Below, in pieces: positions 11,524-23,779 of a stretch of DNA of 64,000 nt (position 1 is the first letter of the stretch; each line of letters opens with the position of its first letter). The stretch lies in NCBI GenBank assembly GCA_039000515.1, contig JBCFYV010001001.1:9259873-9323872 (forward strand), in the 5' to 3' direction. The position numbers and the translations under genes are program-made. The notes beneath the pieces were generated by a model that saw nothing but the letters and a program-made list of their open reading frames with translations, made no database searches and was not told the DNA's origin. This stretch comes from Timema cristinae. Its lineage: Eukaryota > Arthropoda > Insecta > Phasmatodea > Timematidae.

Positions 11524-11769
11524 CGGTGGTCGCATGGATAAACTTTGTCACTCTCGTGATGGATTGGTGACAAGTGGTGGGGAGGTTGGGGTTCGAGTCC
11601 CGGTTGGCTGTACTGAGACTTTCCCCCTCCCCCATATATGGTTTCCCACTCTTGCTTCATGCAAATACGACTACATTTTCTCTACAAATTTCTCTTTGAA
11701 AGGACTACATCCTTATTCAATTAGAATAAATTAATGTATGTGTGTATTCCGAAAGGGCTATAAGACTAA
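11524..11769 (+). repeat. SINE-B, head well preserved
   Basis: TCACTCTCGTGATGGATTGG and a clear B box GGGTTCGAGTCCCGG are followed by TGGTTTCCCACTCTTGC. The ORFs on both strands here are by-products of the SINE. Confidence 0.7.
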
Positions 11770-11796
11770 GGGAAAACAAATAATAGTGTTTTTATT

Positions 11797-12297
11797 TTGT
11801 TTGAGGTATTTAAGGTGCTAAAACGACGACTTTATATTAGTGCACAACCTATAAACTAACTTGAATTTAGAACAGATACAACACCCAACCCCCGGTCATT
11901 AATTCATCAATCATCATTATTAAAGGGAAAACCCCAATTTCTCAAGTTTTTTTTTATCGCCGCGTCTTACTACCGGTTAAGAATATACGCATATGTACTA
12001 ATTACACTCATGTGTTAGAGATGAGTAAGTATGAATTTAGAGAAAGTGTACCCGCTATTTGTGTGGAGGAAGAGTGAAAAACAATTTACGAATAACCACC
12101 CTCAATACACCTGACCGAGACTCGAACCACGACTGACCTGTTACCGGCAGTCCATTCTATTGCGAGAGTGACGCAATAGACCATGCGGCCACTGAAGAAA
12201 GTGATTTCTCTGGTACTCATAATGCTGAGAATCTAATCTTGGACAGTTATCTCAGTAGGCAGACACACTCCCGACTGAGCTAAGGTGTCAGACTACA
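11797..12297 (-). repeat. SINE-E, split by SINE-B
   Basis: The parts 11797-11956 and 12205-12297 match 2575-2806 (GTGCACAACCTATAAACTAAC; TGAGCTAAGGTGTCAGAC at the head end). SINE-B at 11957-12204 interrupts it, so SINE-E was there first. Confidence 0.65.
11957..12204 (-). repeat. SINE-B inserted in SINE-E
   Basis: CGCCGCGTCTTACTACCGG tail, ACCACCCTCAATACACCTG, GACTCGAACCACGA B box and GCGAGAGTGACGCAATAGACC head are all visible. Confidence 0.8.
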
Positions 12298-12489
12298 ACT
12301 TAACATTTATCTCACATTTTTCAACAAGGCATACCGTAAAAACTATTCGGAACGGAATGCCAGGGGGTGAGTATGAAAAAAAGACCTACCCCCAAGTTAA
12401 CTCCAACGTATCTAGTCTAAAGAAGTTATGATTTTTTTAAGGTCTGTTAGTAGTTTGATTGAAGTGTACCATAAGAACCAAATAGTATC

Positions 12490-12840
12490 GGAGAGAGAGA
12501 GGGGAGGGGGGCGAGTGGTACGCTGGTATGCAACCCAACAGAAGGGAAAGAGCAAAGAACTCTCCGAGGGCCGTATTTTTCCCACCTAGCGCGTCGGGCT
12601 AATCAACCTGGCCTGGACCCTGGCTCACATTAAACAAAGCCCAGAGTAATTAATAACAGTCAGGATGGCACATGAAGAGGTGGTGTAGGGTGGGTGGTGG
12701 TGGTATAAGAAGGGAGAGGGGGACAAGCTAGAGGTACGCGGACATGGTCTCCAGTCGGTGTTGTTTTGGGGGCCCGGCGCGAGACGTTCAACTACCATCC
12801 CACCGCCCTCTCTCTGTCTCTCTCCCTTTACACCCTTCTA
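12490..12840. other. GC-rich island
   Basis: About 350 bp of GC-rich sequence (CCTAGCGCGTCGGGC, CCTGGCCTGGACCCTGGC, GGGGGCCCGGCGCGAG) bounded by GA-rich and CT-rich tracts. It has no cadherin-like frame and no SINE signature. It is a candidate regulatory element or unknown repeat. Confidence 0.4.
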
Positions 12841-12959
12841 TTTCTTTCTCTTGAGTTACTTGTCGATCTTTTTTACTCGGGGTAATTGTTAGGTTTTATT
12901 TAAGAGCGGCCCATATCTCTTTCTCTCTCTTTCTCTGATACCGTCGATATTTTTATTCG

Positions 12960-13158
12960 ATCTAGAACCCACATCGGTGGGCACGATGAGTTCCGAGGCG
13001 TATGTCTCGTCTTGTCTGGTTTGCCAATGTTGGGTGTAGAGGTCAAAGTTGTGATCCTGTTTGGGTGTGGCTTACCGAATGGTTTTTTTGTCTGCTTTAA
13101 TTTTTTTACAATTCTCTTCACGCGAATGCGGTTACGTTTCCATTAAATTATACCTTCC
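12960..13158 (+). repeat. SINE-B, diverged copy
   Basis: Has GTCTGGTTTGCCAATGTTGG, AAAGTTGTGATCC, CTTCACGCGAATGCGG and ATTATACCTTCC of the body, then an M element 15 bp further on. Confidence 0.55.
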
Positions 13159-13173
13159 AGATAGTTTGATTAA

Positions 13174-13533
13174 GGTGGAGGTGGAAGTGTAGGAAACGCG
13201 AGTCAAAGGCAGTATTTTTGCACTTTTAATAGCAAAATCTTTTTTTTGGCCAGACTATATTAAAATATTGCTCTAGTAGAAACATAGAGTTTAATTTTCT
13301 TCACAGGGTGATATCAACAGTTGTGGAATATCTCTCATAAGCATAGATGCATTATATAATAAACTTTTTTAATGAAGAGAAAAAGTTGTCAACAACTGTT
13401 GAGATTACTATTGAAGAAAACTAAACTCTATGTTTCTACTAGAGCAATATTTGATTTATTCTAACAAAAAAAAAGTTTTGATACAAAAATTGCAAAAATA
13501 CTGATATTTTCTTTCTTTCCCTAAATTCACAAC
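13174..13533. mobile_element. M-family foldback element, TTAA-flanked
   Basis: TTAA at 13170-13173 and 13534-13537. Arms carry ACATAGAGTTTAATTTTC and its inverse AAAACTAAACTCTATGTT. The centre keeps the asymmetric form (CATAAGCATAGATGC on one side only). Confidence 0.8.
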
Positions 13534-13537
13534 TTAA

Positions 13538-14219
13538 ATACGGGTATCTAGGTTGAGTGGTAAGACGTGGGTATGGTTACATATTTGATACCGAAGATGC
13601 AATAAATAGGGTTTTAGTTCTTCTAATTATTTATTTAGATTAAGGGCGTTGTCTACTGAAAGGTAGAGACCCTCACTCCATAGTTTTCTTTTATGGGAAT
13701 GACAGTTGTGAAGATTTGAAACCAAAGACACAATCCTCATTTATTTAAACATTTATTTTGTGACCTTTATTTGTTTAAGTTAAGCAATCTCAAAAGTATT
13801 AACATTTTATTTGAAATGTCGGGTATGATGGGAAAATATTCATATATTTTATTTTTTAAATTATAAACCTTAAAATGTAAGATTTTTAATTCTATAGAGA
13901 TATTTTGAATATACTTTCACCCGTAATTCGGAGTGATTCATATTTTGTAACAAAAAACAACTTGTTGAATAATGCAGTATTTCTGGACGTTTGCAAGGTT
14001 TATTGGCGCTCCGGAATGCGGGCTCCTTAGATGTTTCTTCCCCCTTCCCCGTTTTAGTCAAAACCCGTTATCTCGCTCTCTTTCATAATACTGTAGATAT
14101 TAAATGGGGGGAGGGGGGGGGAACTAATGCTGTACTTTTAGTAAACCCTGAATCATCGGTTGCTCTATCAACCCAGATTCATAACCACAAATGGGGGCTA
14201 CACGCTATATTTATACTGA
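13538..14219. other. AT-rich non-coding stretch
   Basis: No gene supported; overlapping ORFs near 13870-14270 on both strands show no family features. A G-rich run is at about 14107-14122. Confidence 0.4.
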
Positions 14220-14223
14220 TTAA

Positions 14224-14586
14224 GGTGCGGTATAAGGGAGTGCAAGTATTTTTCACTTTTTATAGAATATAAATTTGTGGGCAAAAATTAATCAAATATC
14301 CCTCCAGTAGCAACATAGAGTTTAGTTTTCTGCACATGCTAATATCAACAGATCTTGAATATCTGTCAAGGGTGTCCTGAAATGTTGTCAAAACTTTTTC
14401 TCTCTATTTAAAATGTTTTGACAACTTTCCAGGACATCCTTGACAGATATTCAAGATTTGTTGCCATTAAAATGTGCAGAAAACTAAACTCTATGTTGTT
14501 ACTGGAAAAATATTTGATTTATTTTGGCCAAAAAATTGTAATGCTATAAAAACTGTAAAATTACTTGCGCGCCCCTCTGCCGCACC
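14224..14586. mobile_element. M-family element, near-perfect palindrome
   Basis: TTAA at 14220-14223 and 14587-14590; termini GGTGCGG and CCGCACC. Unlike most copies, the two arms match through the centre: TTGAATATCTGTCAAGGGTG on the left is answered by CATCCTTGACAGATATTCAA on the right, with only a short spacer near 14405. The RNA or single strand would fold into one long hairpin. Confidence 0.9.
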
Positions 14587-14902
14587 TTAAAACAAAGTTG
14601 TAAATACCAGTGATCTTTTTTTATTAATCGTATGTAGGGTATTACTATCATATCTTTATGCATGCTCCTCTTCCACGGACCATGTTTCTATACTTAATTC
14701 ATAAGAGAAACTTGTTACTAATTAATTATCACAAAATATCACGAAATAACCAACTAGGTATCTCTAAGAAAATATTTGACGCGCGTTCACACGCTCAGTC
14801 CTTTTATCCTTTTAATGTACATATGTATTGACCAAAAATAATAGAATCTATTTCAGAAAAGGGTTGATGCATTTATAAATTTAACATGTATTCATTAGGT
14901 TA

Positions 14903-15400
14903 TCAATCTTGCGATTGGTTTGCTGCAGCCTTACACTTTTGCCTAACTTGGGCCAAAAAACATTTTTTTTACATCTTTATACCGTTTTCTGGCAACATCA
15001 TTTGCCATCTGATTCATGTACTCCAGTCTTGGTTTCTCTTTTGAATTTCTCCTGCATCTCCTTTAATATTTATTATCATTGTCAAACTATCATGTCTCAA
15101 CAATTATCCTACCATGTCTCAATAATTGTCCTATCTTGTCTCAATGATTGTCCTATCATGTTAATTCTTCTTTGCTGTATACCGTTACAAAGTTTACTTT
15201 CTTAATTTATTTTTCTTAGCACTTCTATATTTGAGACCATCTTCATCCATTATATTTTCAACATTATTTTGCAGCACCATCCTTCTAATCTCTTCCTGTC
15301 ACTTGCACCAATAGTACATGTTTTGTATCCATAAAACGCAACGCTCCAAATATTTCTTTTGGAAACATTATATTAAACGATCAATATGTATTTTGTAACA
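14903..15400 (-). pseudogene. LINE reverse transcriptase C-terminal remnant
   Basis: Minus-strand frames in order read IWSVAFYGYKTCTIGASD, RKRLEGWCCKIMLKI, VSNIEVLRKI, INMIGQSLRQDRTIIE, KPRLEYMNQMANDVA and AAANQSQD followed by a stop at 14903-14905. This is the usual C-terminal order of a non-LTR retrotransposon polymerase (WSVALYG, RRML, SNEEVL, IGHxLRxD, PRxxYLDQ). Stops and frameshifts make it dead. A 22-bp tandem expansion at 15091-15156 lies inside it. I do not assign the clade. The + strand ORF at 14909-15205 is only its antisense. Confidence 0.8.
15091..15160. repeat. 22-bp tandem repeat, three units plus
   Basis: Units 15091-15112, 15113-15134 and 15135-15156 read CATGTCTCAACAATTATCCTAC-like with 2-4 differences between neighbours, and a partial fourth starts at 15157. 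They amplify part of the LINE remnant. Confidence 0.9.
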
Positions 15401-15721
15401 ATTTGCATTTCTTGAAATATTTTGTTTTACTTCTTTTTTTTTTTTTTTAATGACTGTCCATATTACTAACGTAGATTAAGGTTGTAACACATCTGCACAT
15501 GCATATTGTCTTAAACATCGTTTTAAAAAATAAATGGTTTACGTCACTACCAAATTAAGCACAAGTTTCCTTGATAGTTGATTGATAGTTAATTGTTTTA
15601 CTAATAGTAAAACTGAGCTCATGTCTGAATGAAGTCCAAAACTTTGCCCATATATACGAGCAGGCCCAGAATTAAGAGGCAGCGAAAGGGACAAATGCTC
15701 CAGAGCCTACACAATTCCTGA

Positions 15722-15741
15722 GGGGGGGGGGGGGGGGGGGG
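15722..15741 (+). repeat. G20 homopolymer
   Basis: Twenty consecutive G follow CCTGA. The context AATTCCTGAGGG resembles, in reverse, the C tract at 36828-36840 with TGAAATT, suggesting a common repeat terminus. Confidence 0.9.
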
Positions 15742-15886
15742 AGGACCTCACGAACTTATTATGAATATATATGAGTAAAAAAAAAATAGTTTTGTAGCTT
15801 TTCTGTCATTATAACTAAAAACAAACGATATACGAGTATATTTCTTGTTTTAAATTTATATATTTTTTATTGTGATTACAGTAGTT

Positions 15887-16489
15887 CCTTATTTAAATAA
15901 TAGCTTTAACATTGAGCTTTTAACAGTTTTTAAAAAAAATCACAAGGTTGAAACATGAGGACGGAAAAATAAACACCTGTCTAATTCTAGACGATCCCCT
16001 TTCTTACATCCCTCGGATTTATGGATATTAGGTTAGTTCTCTCTTTTGACATGTTTTACCATAATAATAATAATAATAATTATTATTATTATTTCTATTA
16101 CCGCGTCTTACTACCCGTTCGGTTTATACGCACTTAAGCTAATGTGTAATGGTAGGGTTATTGTGAGATGAAATGGAGGACCTACAGTTTAACGTGGAAT
16201 CCGAACCAACCACAGTGGAGGCCTGGCATTCCCCACATCCACAAGTTGTGATTAATACACGTCTTGTCAGAGGTGAAGGAAGGGTTTGGTAATAAGATAA
16301 ATCTGTCCCGGTACCGAGGATTGAACCCCGAACCCCCAGCACAGAAGTCCGACACCTTCCTTATTTAAATAATAGCTTTAACATTGAGCTTTTAACAGTT
16401 TTTTAAAAAAAATCACAATGTTGACACATGAGGACGGAAAAATAAACACCTGTCTAATTCTAGACGATCCCCTTTCTTACATCCCTCGG
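15887..16489. repeat. direct 130-bp duplication enclosing a copied 342-bp segment
   Basis: Copy 1 is 15887-16016 and copy 2 is 16359-16489 (CCTTATTTAAATAATAGC to TTACATCCCTCGG), differing at a few bases. Between them 16017-16358 matches 9564-9905 over its whole length with roughly a dozen differences by eye. Confidence 0.9.
16057..16358 (-). repeat. SINE-A, long form, cut off at the head and copied with flank
   Basis: It carries the same upstream flank as the 9607 copy (TTTTGACATGTTTTACCAT), but stops at GTCCGACACCTT, where the 130-bp repeat begins. It is therefore not an independent retroposition. Confidence 0.85.
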
Positions 16490-17559
16490 GCTTCCGCAGA
16501 TATAAATCCGGCTTATATATGGGGCATTAGGTACTTGTGGATTTTTTTGTCTCAATAAAAATCTTGGGTATCTCACTCAGTAGTGGATTGGCACGCGTTT
16601 CCCACATAGGTCTCATGGTTGGATTTTATATTTGTGTCGATTAGTGGAGGTTGAATTGTCATGTGGCACGTATGGGCGATGACAAGCGTGTGCCCAAATG
16701 TTTAGTTAGGACACTTGAAGATACAAGACCACTTTGATAGGCCATGACGTCAATGGTAGGATATTATGTGAATTGATTTGAAGGAGGTTGGGGTGTTAGT
16801 CTAGGAATTGGTTGGACATTTTTCAAGATACGTTCTGACGGTCATGAACTTTCGAATTCCTCAGAGTTAAGAGTTGCAGAGAGTTAGCTAACCATATAAT
16901 TTAGTAAGAATCAGGATTTATGGGGTCATTGGTGCACCTTAAGTCATTTTGTGGAGGATACAATTGTTTATGTAGAATTTACTTTTATTTATTAAATTAA
17001 TTTAATTTATAAGGGAGATATTATTTTATTGGTGATACATTAATTTTTATATTAATAAACAAGTTTTAATTATGTATATTGCAGACTGATGTCAATACTA
17101 CCCAACTTAACAAAACAAAACCTTCAATTTTTATATGAATGAAAAGTTAGGTTTTGTTAGGTTGGACTAGCTTATTATATAAGTATATTTCTCTCAATTA
17201 GATTAAGTAATTGTGGCTTAGGTGCTAATTGACTAAACTAATATTATTTTTAGTAAATAAATTACACCATTTCTCTATATACTATGTTTTTTGTGAGTAC
17301 TCTAGGGTGTTTCGGTATCAATGTCCTTTAGTTTGAACCTTTAACAACTTTAACCCTTACGTCTGATGAGTTTTACACCCTGTAAAAAGCCAAGTACAAT
17401 TGGCTATGGCTGACAATTGGATTGGGAAGATAAATACCAACCCTATCCAAGCTTTGACTTTATGACTTATTAATCATTGAGAATGCTAGTCTAATTGGGA
17501 GCAGCCTCCATCTCAAAATAATAAGGGTGTCAGTCTCTACAGGGGCCAAATAGATTTTT
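16490..17559. other. non-coding stretch
   Basis: A tRNA-like stretch may lie at 16560-16690. The rest is AT-rich with no supported gene. Confidence 0.35.
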
Positions 17560-17568
17560 GGTATGAAA

Positions 17569-17570
<2 letters not shown>

Positions 17571-17627
<57 letters not shown>

Positions 17628-17892
17628 GCACCGCGTCTTACTACCCTTTCGGGTTATACGCACTTACGCTAATGTGTTATGGTAGGGTGATTGTGAGATG
17701 AAATGAAGGACCTACTGTTTAACGTGGAATCCGAACCACGGTGGAGGCCTGGCATTCCCCACATTCACAAGAAGTCTTGTCAGAGGTGAAGGAAGGGTTT
17801 GGAAATCAGATAAATCCTTGCCGGGACCGAGGATTGAACCCGGCCGCCAGCATAGATGTCTGACACCTTACCCCTAGACCGCCAGGTCACCG
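17571..17892 (-). repeat. SINE-A, full length, long (TTA)n, 11-bp target duplication
   Basis: About 18 TTA units lead into the 3' tail; the head ends at CCAGGTCACC. GGTATGAAACA occurs exactly at 17560-17570 and 17893-17903. Short form. Confidence 0.93.
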
Positions 17893-17903
17893 GGTATGAA
17901 ACA

Positions 17904-19094
17904 CACATTCCCTTGAAACGAGCCCTTTAAAATTTTTGCGTAGGCTAGATTTGCATTCATTTTTTTCCCTTCAGGAATAGTCCCATTGCATAGGTCATGT
18001 GTATTAGTACTATACACACACACACAAACCAATAATCAAACATTCGTTTTATTTATAAGACTATGCCATTTGCTACTCTGCGGTGTTAGCTTTCTTTTAA
18101 TTAAAGTAGTAATAGGTTTGTGGGAATACATATCTATGCTATGTAAATTAAATCTTAGATAAAATAAATCTGTTTGAGGATAGATGTAAAATTTTCACTG
18201 TCCAAGGAAACAATCTTTGCTAACTATTAGGGAGGGTACAGTATAAATACCACTAGGAAAAATTTGCTTAAGTCATTGTTTACGTCATCTGGTACTCAGC
18301 AGTTAAATATGTTTGGTTGTTTTCGTATTAAATTATATATTTTTTACTAAGTAGAATGATGACGTTAATCGGGCATTGGTGTGGATTTTAAAGGTATATT
18401 TATTCTTTAAAGTTTCAAAATGTGAACTGATTTATAACATATTAGTTTGTTTTCCATATATAATTATGTGTATACCACAATCACGTGTGTACTGAGTGAC
18501 GTCGCAAGCTCAGCCAATCAGATGTCTTACTTCATCTGGCGCTACCTCCTATTCTCTTTATATTAGGTCACTGTATTAAAATCTGCAATTATTATTTAAT
18601 CTTCGGATTTGAGATTTGAAATTTATATTCTAGGTTCTCTTTGCTTTTGAAATGCAAATAACATGTCGACGAATTAAGATGATTAAATAAATCATATTTT
18701 TAAAATTTTTGATCAATTTTTTTAATTTTGAAAAATATGCGCACATCTTTAGTGGCTTTTCTAGACAATTTCATCAAATTCAGCTGTTTTTTTCTCATTG
18801 AAAAGTCTAAAAATTCTATGAACATATATAAATACATGTATACATACATCATTAGACTTTTATCAATATAGATAAATATGTATTTACTTTATATATATTC
18901 ACTTTTATATGTGAATATATATTTTTTAATGTAAATGTATTATTAATCATAAAATGGTATCCTAATGTGAATAGATCCTTCTACATATGTATTTGTATGT
19001 AAATGTCATTTTTCTCAAAATATTCAATTGTTTAGATCATCCGTCAAAGACGTGTGCAACAGTAATGTATTGTCCTAATAAAACAGTGTAGCCA
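17904..19094. other. AT-rich non-coding stretch
   Basis: No gene seen; a short CA run near 18013 and AT-rich, TATA-like text at 18830-18930. Confidence 0.4.
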
Positions 19095-19315
19095 CGATTA
19101 TCCTGGTGGACTTACATGGCTGTTGCTCACTGTCATGGAGGTGTCGGAGTGACTTGATGACCAATCGGGTAATTAGTTTGGAACACAGGGCGTCCGAGCG
19201 ATGTTGCCACGTGCAGCATCGCGGTGGACCGCGTTCACTGACACTTGGCACCACTGCGTGTGTGCTTGTGTCGTATAGCTTGACATGTAGAGGTAGGAGA
19301 TTCCTTTGATATGAT
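19095..19315. other. GC-rich island
   Basis: About 220 bp of GC-rich, CpG-containing sequence (GGGCGTCCGAGCGATG, GCATCGCGGTGGACCGCG). One open frame of 67 codons shows no recognisable domain. Candidate regulatory element. Confidence 0.35.
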
Positions 19316-20080
19316 CCGAGAATGGATTGTTTTTACTTCTAGTAAAAGAATGGAAATAAAATTATAAGTACACGTATAGCAAAAAAAAAAAAAGTAACTA
19401 TTATAACTTTATTGCCATTTTTAAATTTGACTGGTTTCTTGTGTTTAGATTAATAACAATATGATTGAAGCTTTGAACGTTTGCCCTCACCTAGATGCGA
19501 GTGTAGGACTTTTCTAGAAGAATTTAAAATTACAATGATTTTTTTTAAAATTGAATTTGCTTACTCTTGATTCAAGGAAGTAATCATATGTAACATACAT
19601 CCTAAGAAGCAATATAATATGACATCGCCATATTAAACGATTTGACCTCGGTTAGTTTAATTAATACCAAGCTTTTAGCATTTGAAATATATGTTCCAAG
19701 GGTAAAAAAAGGGTAGACTAAAGTCACATTTCACATATTTTCAAGGACCTCAACGTTGTTTATATCTCAAACCTCATAAGGACACAAATACTTTTTTTAA
19801 ATAAATTTAAATATAGCAATACCACTTTTAACCATGATCATTAAAAGGTCTCGTGATTATCTAACAGATGGTTGCACAGAAACGCTTTAAAAAAGTGTTT
19901 TATACATCCAAGCTTGCTACCCGTTAATAACACTTAGTTGAAACTACAGACAAATAGGCTTAACCTTAAATATTAAACATATACATCTCTAAATACGTGA
20001 ATGCACAGTAGTTTAAATGGCTTATACAGTCCAATTATCACTAGAAGGCCTTTTAGAAAACCCAAACTCTTTTTTTTTGC
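19316..20080. other. AT-rich non-coding stretch
   Basis: Nothing recognised beyond short A and T runs. Confidence 0.4.
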
Positions 20081-20084
20081 TGGT

Positions 20085-20255
20085 AGAATTGGTAATATGT
20101 TACTATATTATTAATGTTTTCTTACAGTTATTAATAATATCTATCAAAAGTGACAGTTGAATATTACATTACCTTAGGTATGAACACGTGAAATTAGATC
20201 TAACTTTTATATCTGTTAGATAAAGGTCTTTATTATGAAAATCGGACTCCGCAGT
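20085..20255 (+). repeat. F-family dispersed repeat
   Basis: Shares AAAAGTGACAG, GTGAAATTAGATCTA and TTATTATGAAAATCGGACT with stretches at 31230-31345, 55300-55440 and 60160-60290. Class unknown. Confidence 0.6.
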
Positions 20256-20919
20256 TTAATGCACAAGAAATTTATGGAGACTTGAACGCTTGGTAAGCAG
20301 GGGAACCGTTAAATAAATTTTAGTTGATCACATTTTTTTTTAAATTCTCCCGTCACCAACGGTGATATGGTCTCAGGCATTGGGGGCTTGAGTATACAGA
20401 TTCGTATCTTGGTTAGGCACACTGAGTGATCTTCCACGTGTGACAAGTCAATGTGGTTTTCTCATATTATTTATTCGATAATGCCAATACATTTTATCTA
20501 ATTATCCTACGCATCTTTACCACATAAATAATTAACCTTGTATTAAACCAGTTAAATAAAATTAAATTTTACGGCACAAGTGCATATACTTTTTAGTGGT
20601 CTATTAGAAGTTTAGACTAAAGGAGACCTTGCACCAGATATAATACTTGCTGAAGCCCTCATACAATTGCTTGCACTAATTTTATAACCATTAAATAACG
20701 ACAGTTAAATTTTACAAATATAAAAATATAAAACAAACTAAAGACATCATGTTTTTGGATGTGCCTTTGTGGCTAGTCTCTTTTATTCAGATTTGATAAA
20801 ATTGTTAATTCTAATTACTAGTGCTCTTTTATAGTTTGAGAAACAAAATAAAGAATATTCTGAAAATGCCTCATGGAGCCTCGGATAGCTATGGCAGACC
20901 CCAAGGGCTCGGTTTGGAA

Positions 20920-21148
20920 TACACGGTCCAAGGTGTCACTTTAGCCATGCACTATATACTTTCTAAGACAGGGATGTTGGAGTTCAAATCCGGGTGGGTG
21001 CAATGAGAGTATATTTTCCCTAAATGGTTTTCCACCACATCCACGCAAACGTGGGTACATTTACTTAAAAAGTTAACCTTCTTCATATTTAAAAAAAATT
21101 TGTAGCTAGTAGATATTGTGTATAGCCTGAACGGCTACGTGATGCTAA
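20920..21148 (+). repeat. SINE-B, moderately preserved
   Basis: GTTCAAATCCGGGTGGGTGC B box, CCTAAATGGTTTTCCACC, CACGCAAACGTGGGTACATT body, and a decayed GCCTGAACGGCTACGTG tail hairpin. Confidence 0.7.
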
Positions 21149-22917
21149 AAAAATAATGAAAAATTGTTCTTCATAGACCACACTTGAATGATTTTTTTCT
21201 CTAAAAACCAAGTATACAGTTTTATTTAGCATTTGTAAAACCTCCTTATATTATTATTTTGATTAAATCGTTAAAGCCATTTTCCAAAAATTTCGAATTT
21301 TCAAAAATATTCTTAATCATTTAGTACCTTTAATTTTAGAGCTAGAATAAAAATCACGATTTCACCTGAATGTGATATCATATAAGATCTAAATGTGAAT
21401 TTTGAACCAAATACATAAGAAATTTTTGGCTATAGCCCCAGTAGAGACAGACACAGTAGCTTACATACATAAACTGAGTTCAAGTACACTTAAAATTCAT
21501 CATAAACTAGCTAAAAAAAATGTTCATGAATACAATATTTTATCCATACAAGAAAGTAAAAATTCAAAATTAAATCATGTAAATACATTGTTTCGTTCTT
21601 TAAAAAAGTCACTTGAACATAAAAAGTAACAACACTTAATTATTTCCCAGTGTATATTAGCATCATATGCACATCTTTTATTTGGATCATTATTTTTTTA
21701 ATAGCACGTACTACTTTTTAATCAAATATATGTATCCTGAATGGCATTGCGAAAAAGTCTATCGTGATTAATATAGCGGACGTTGTTATGGAGAATTAAT
21801 GGAAATGTATTTTGTGTATAACTTAACAGAGGCGTAAATCACTCGAAAAGAAATTAATTGAAAAAAAACACCATCAGTCTATTCTAATGTTTTATAGTGA
21901 GTTTATTTTTGTTTTATCAGAAACTTGTTGACTGAATGTTGCAACTGAAGGAAAATATAGTGTGAATTTTAAAAAAAAAACTGGTTTTGTATTTTAATGT
22001 AGCAATACACACGGATTTTACTGTTGGGTGGTTTTCACTGCTAAGAAAAACTAGTCTTTATGTTTTTATGAAAGACTCGCGTATTACTTGAGACTTATTA
22101 ACTTGAACAAATCAAAATATTTAGACTAGTTATGCTTCATTAACATCAATTTTGCGCTCGCATCTATAAATCCACTCAAATTAAATAAAATGAATAGGTT
22201 ATTTCTATGTTACAATGTTTCTATAAGCAATCCCTTTTTACTAACAAGAAATAATGACTAAAAAAAGAGGAAAGATTAAAAAACTTAATAAGCAGACGCA
22301 ACATTAAATGTTTAGTGCGAAAATTAATAAGTAATTAAAAAAAATGTTAAAGGATATTTTGAACTGGGTTTGTTTTCATTTTGTATAGGTTTCATAAAAT
22401 TATACTGAACTTGCTTAAGTCAAAAAATGGGCTAGGTCTACTACTTACTAAAGACATGTACTGTCTACACAAAGTACTTATAAAAAGAATAAAGCCATTA
22501 AAACTATATATTCTATAGATGTTGAAAAAAATAATTTAAAATAATTATAAACAACATATCGAGATCTAGAATTATTTGTAGTCTTCAGGGTTTTACAAAC
22601 ATTGAGAACGAAACCAACAGCTTGGCTGAACAAAATATCAAAACAAGAACAGGATTCTAATTCTCTAAACGTAGTTTTTTTTAACGTTCTTGTTTATTTT
22701 TCAAACTCTGTGTATAAAGTTTTAATAATATTTTCTTTCTAAGTTCTTGTGTTGACATGTTGACCAGATGCTTAACATGTTTTTACTACATACATTATAC
22801 AAAATTATAATAGATAAATACATATGGCTTAACTATTTTTTTCGTTATAAATTTTCATTGCTAAAAATTTTTGAAGTGTATTAGAAAATTTCTATTTTTT
22901 CTTGGCAATTACTTTTT
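21149..22917. other. AT-rich non-coding stretch
   Basis: An open frame at 21402-21629 (75 codons) has no recognisable domain and biased AT-rich codons; I do not call it a gene. Confidence 0.4.
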
Positions 22918-23160
22918 TTAAGCACCGTGTCTTACTACCAGTTCAGGTTATATGCTTATTTACAATTTACGCTAATGGTTATAGGGATGAGAAAGGTTAT
23001 ATTTAGACGAAATGTATCCACATTTACATGGAGGGAGCGTGGACATTTTGGAAAACCACCCTTCAGTATACCCGACTGAGATTTGAAACTCTATATCCCC
23101 GTCATTGGCGGTCTAGTCTACTGCGAGAGTCATGCCTTAGACCATGCAGCCACCAAGTGG
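22918..23160 (-). repeat. SINE-B, fairly complete
   Basis: CACCGTGTCTTACTACCAG tail, ACCACCCTTCAGTATACCCG, TCCCCGTCATTGGCGGTCTA and the GCGAGAGTCATGCC head are present in order. Confidence 0.75.
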
Positions 23161-23779
23161 TTTATTTCTTGTTAGTGTAAAAATCCACTCCAAAAACAAC
23201 ATTTTTTATTACAATAAACTTTAAAAAAAAGTTTGAATTAGTAAACTTTCTTAAAGTCATACTTATTCATGAAACTGCACTACTCGAACGGGGAATTGAA
23301 ACGCGGTGATGAAAAAAAAATATATATATATATATATAACGTATCATGATATTATTTAATTTTATATTTGTCTTGCGTTTTTAAATAGGTTTCTTTGATT
23401 AAAGTTAGCTTATTACAAAAATTGTTCAACCTACAACTTAATTATGTTTGAAAAATATATTTGAAATATTTTGTGTGAAGTAATAATATCCAGAATATAT
23501 ATTTTACCTTGGTCAAGGTCGATATCTGTGGGCATTCTTAGAAGACAAGTTTAAAACAGATGACGTCACAACACCTCCATTTTAGAGAAATGAAGCCATC
23601 ACGTTTAGTCAGTGTATAAGTAGGTTTAGACCCGAATCCTGTTCCAAAAGGTTTTAGTAATGTAGGATATACTTCATTATCTTGGACATGTAATATATGA
23701 TGTGTCGCTGCTAAGGAAAACTAGCTTATTTTATTTATTGGGTTTTTATTATTTTTGTTATTTGGGGAATAAGAGCAAT
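23161..23779. other. AT-rich stretch with (AT)n
   Basis: (TA)n lies at 23320-23338, preceded by AACGGGGAATTGAAACGCGG, a SINE-tail-like remnant near 23287. No gene seen. Confidence 0.4.

Noticed and set aside
11524..11769. Possible tRNA gene from a clear B box
   Set aside because: The following sequence is the SINE-B body, and no complete cloverleaf is visible; the same holds for the other B boxes in the window.
14909..15205. 98-codon + strand ORF, leucine- and cysteine-rich
   Set aside because: It is the antisense of a LINE polymerase remnant, which reads clearly on the minus strand.
21402..21629. 75-codon lysine- and asparagine-rich ORF
   Set aside because: AT-rich DNA gives such frames by chance; no family features.
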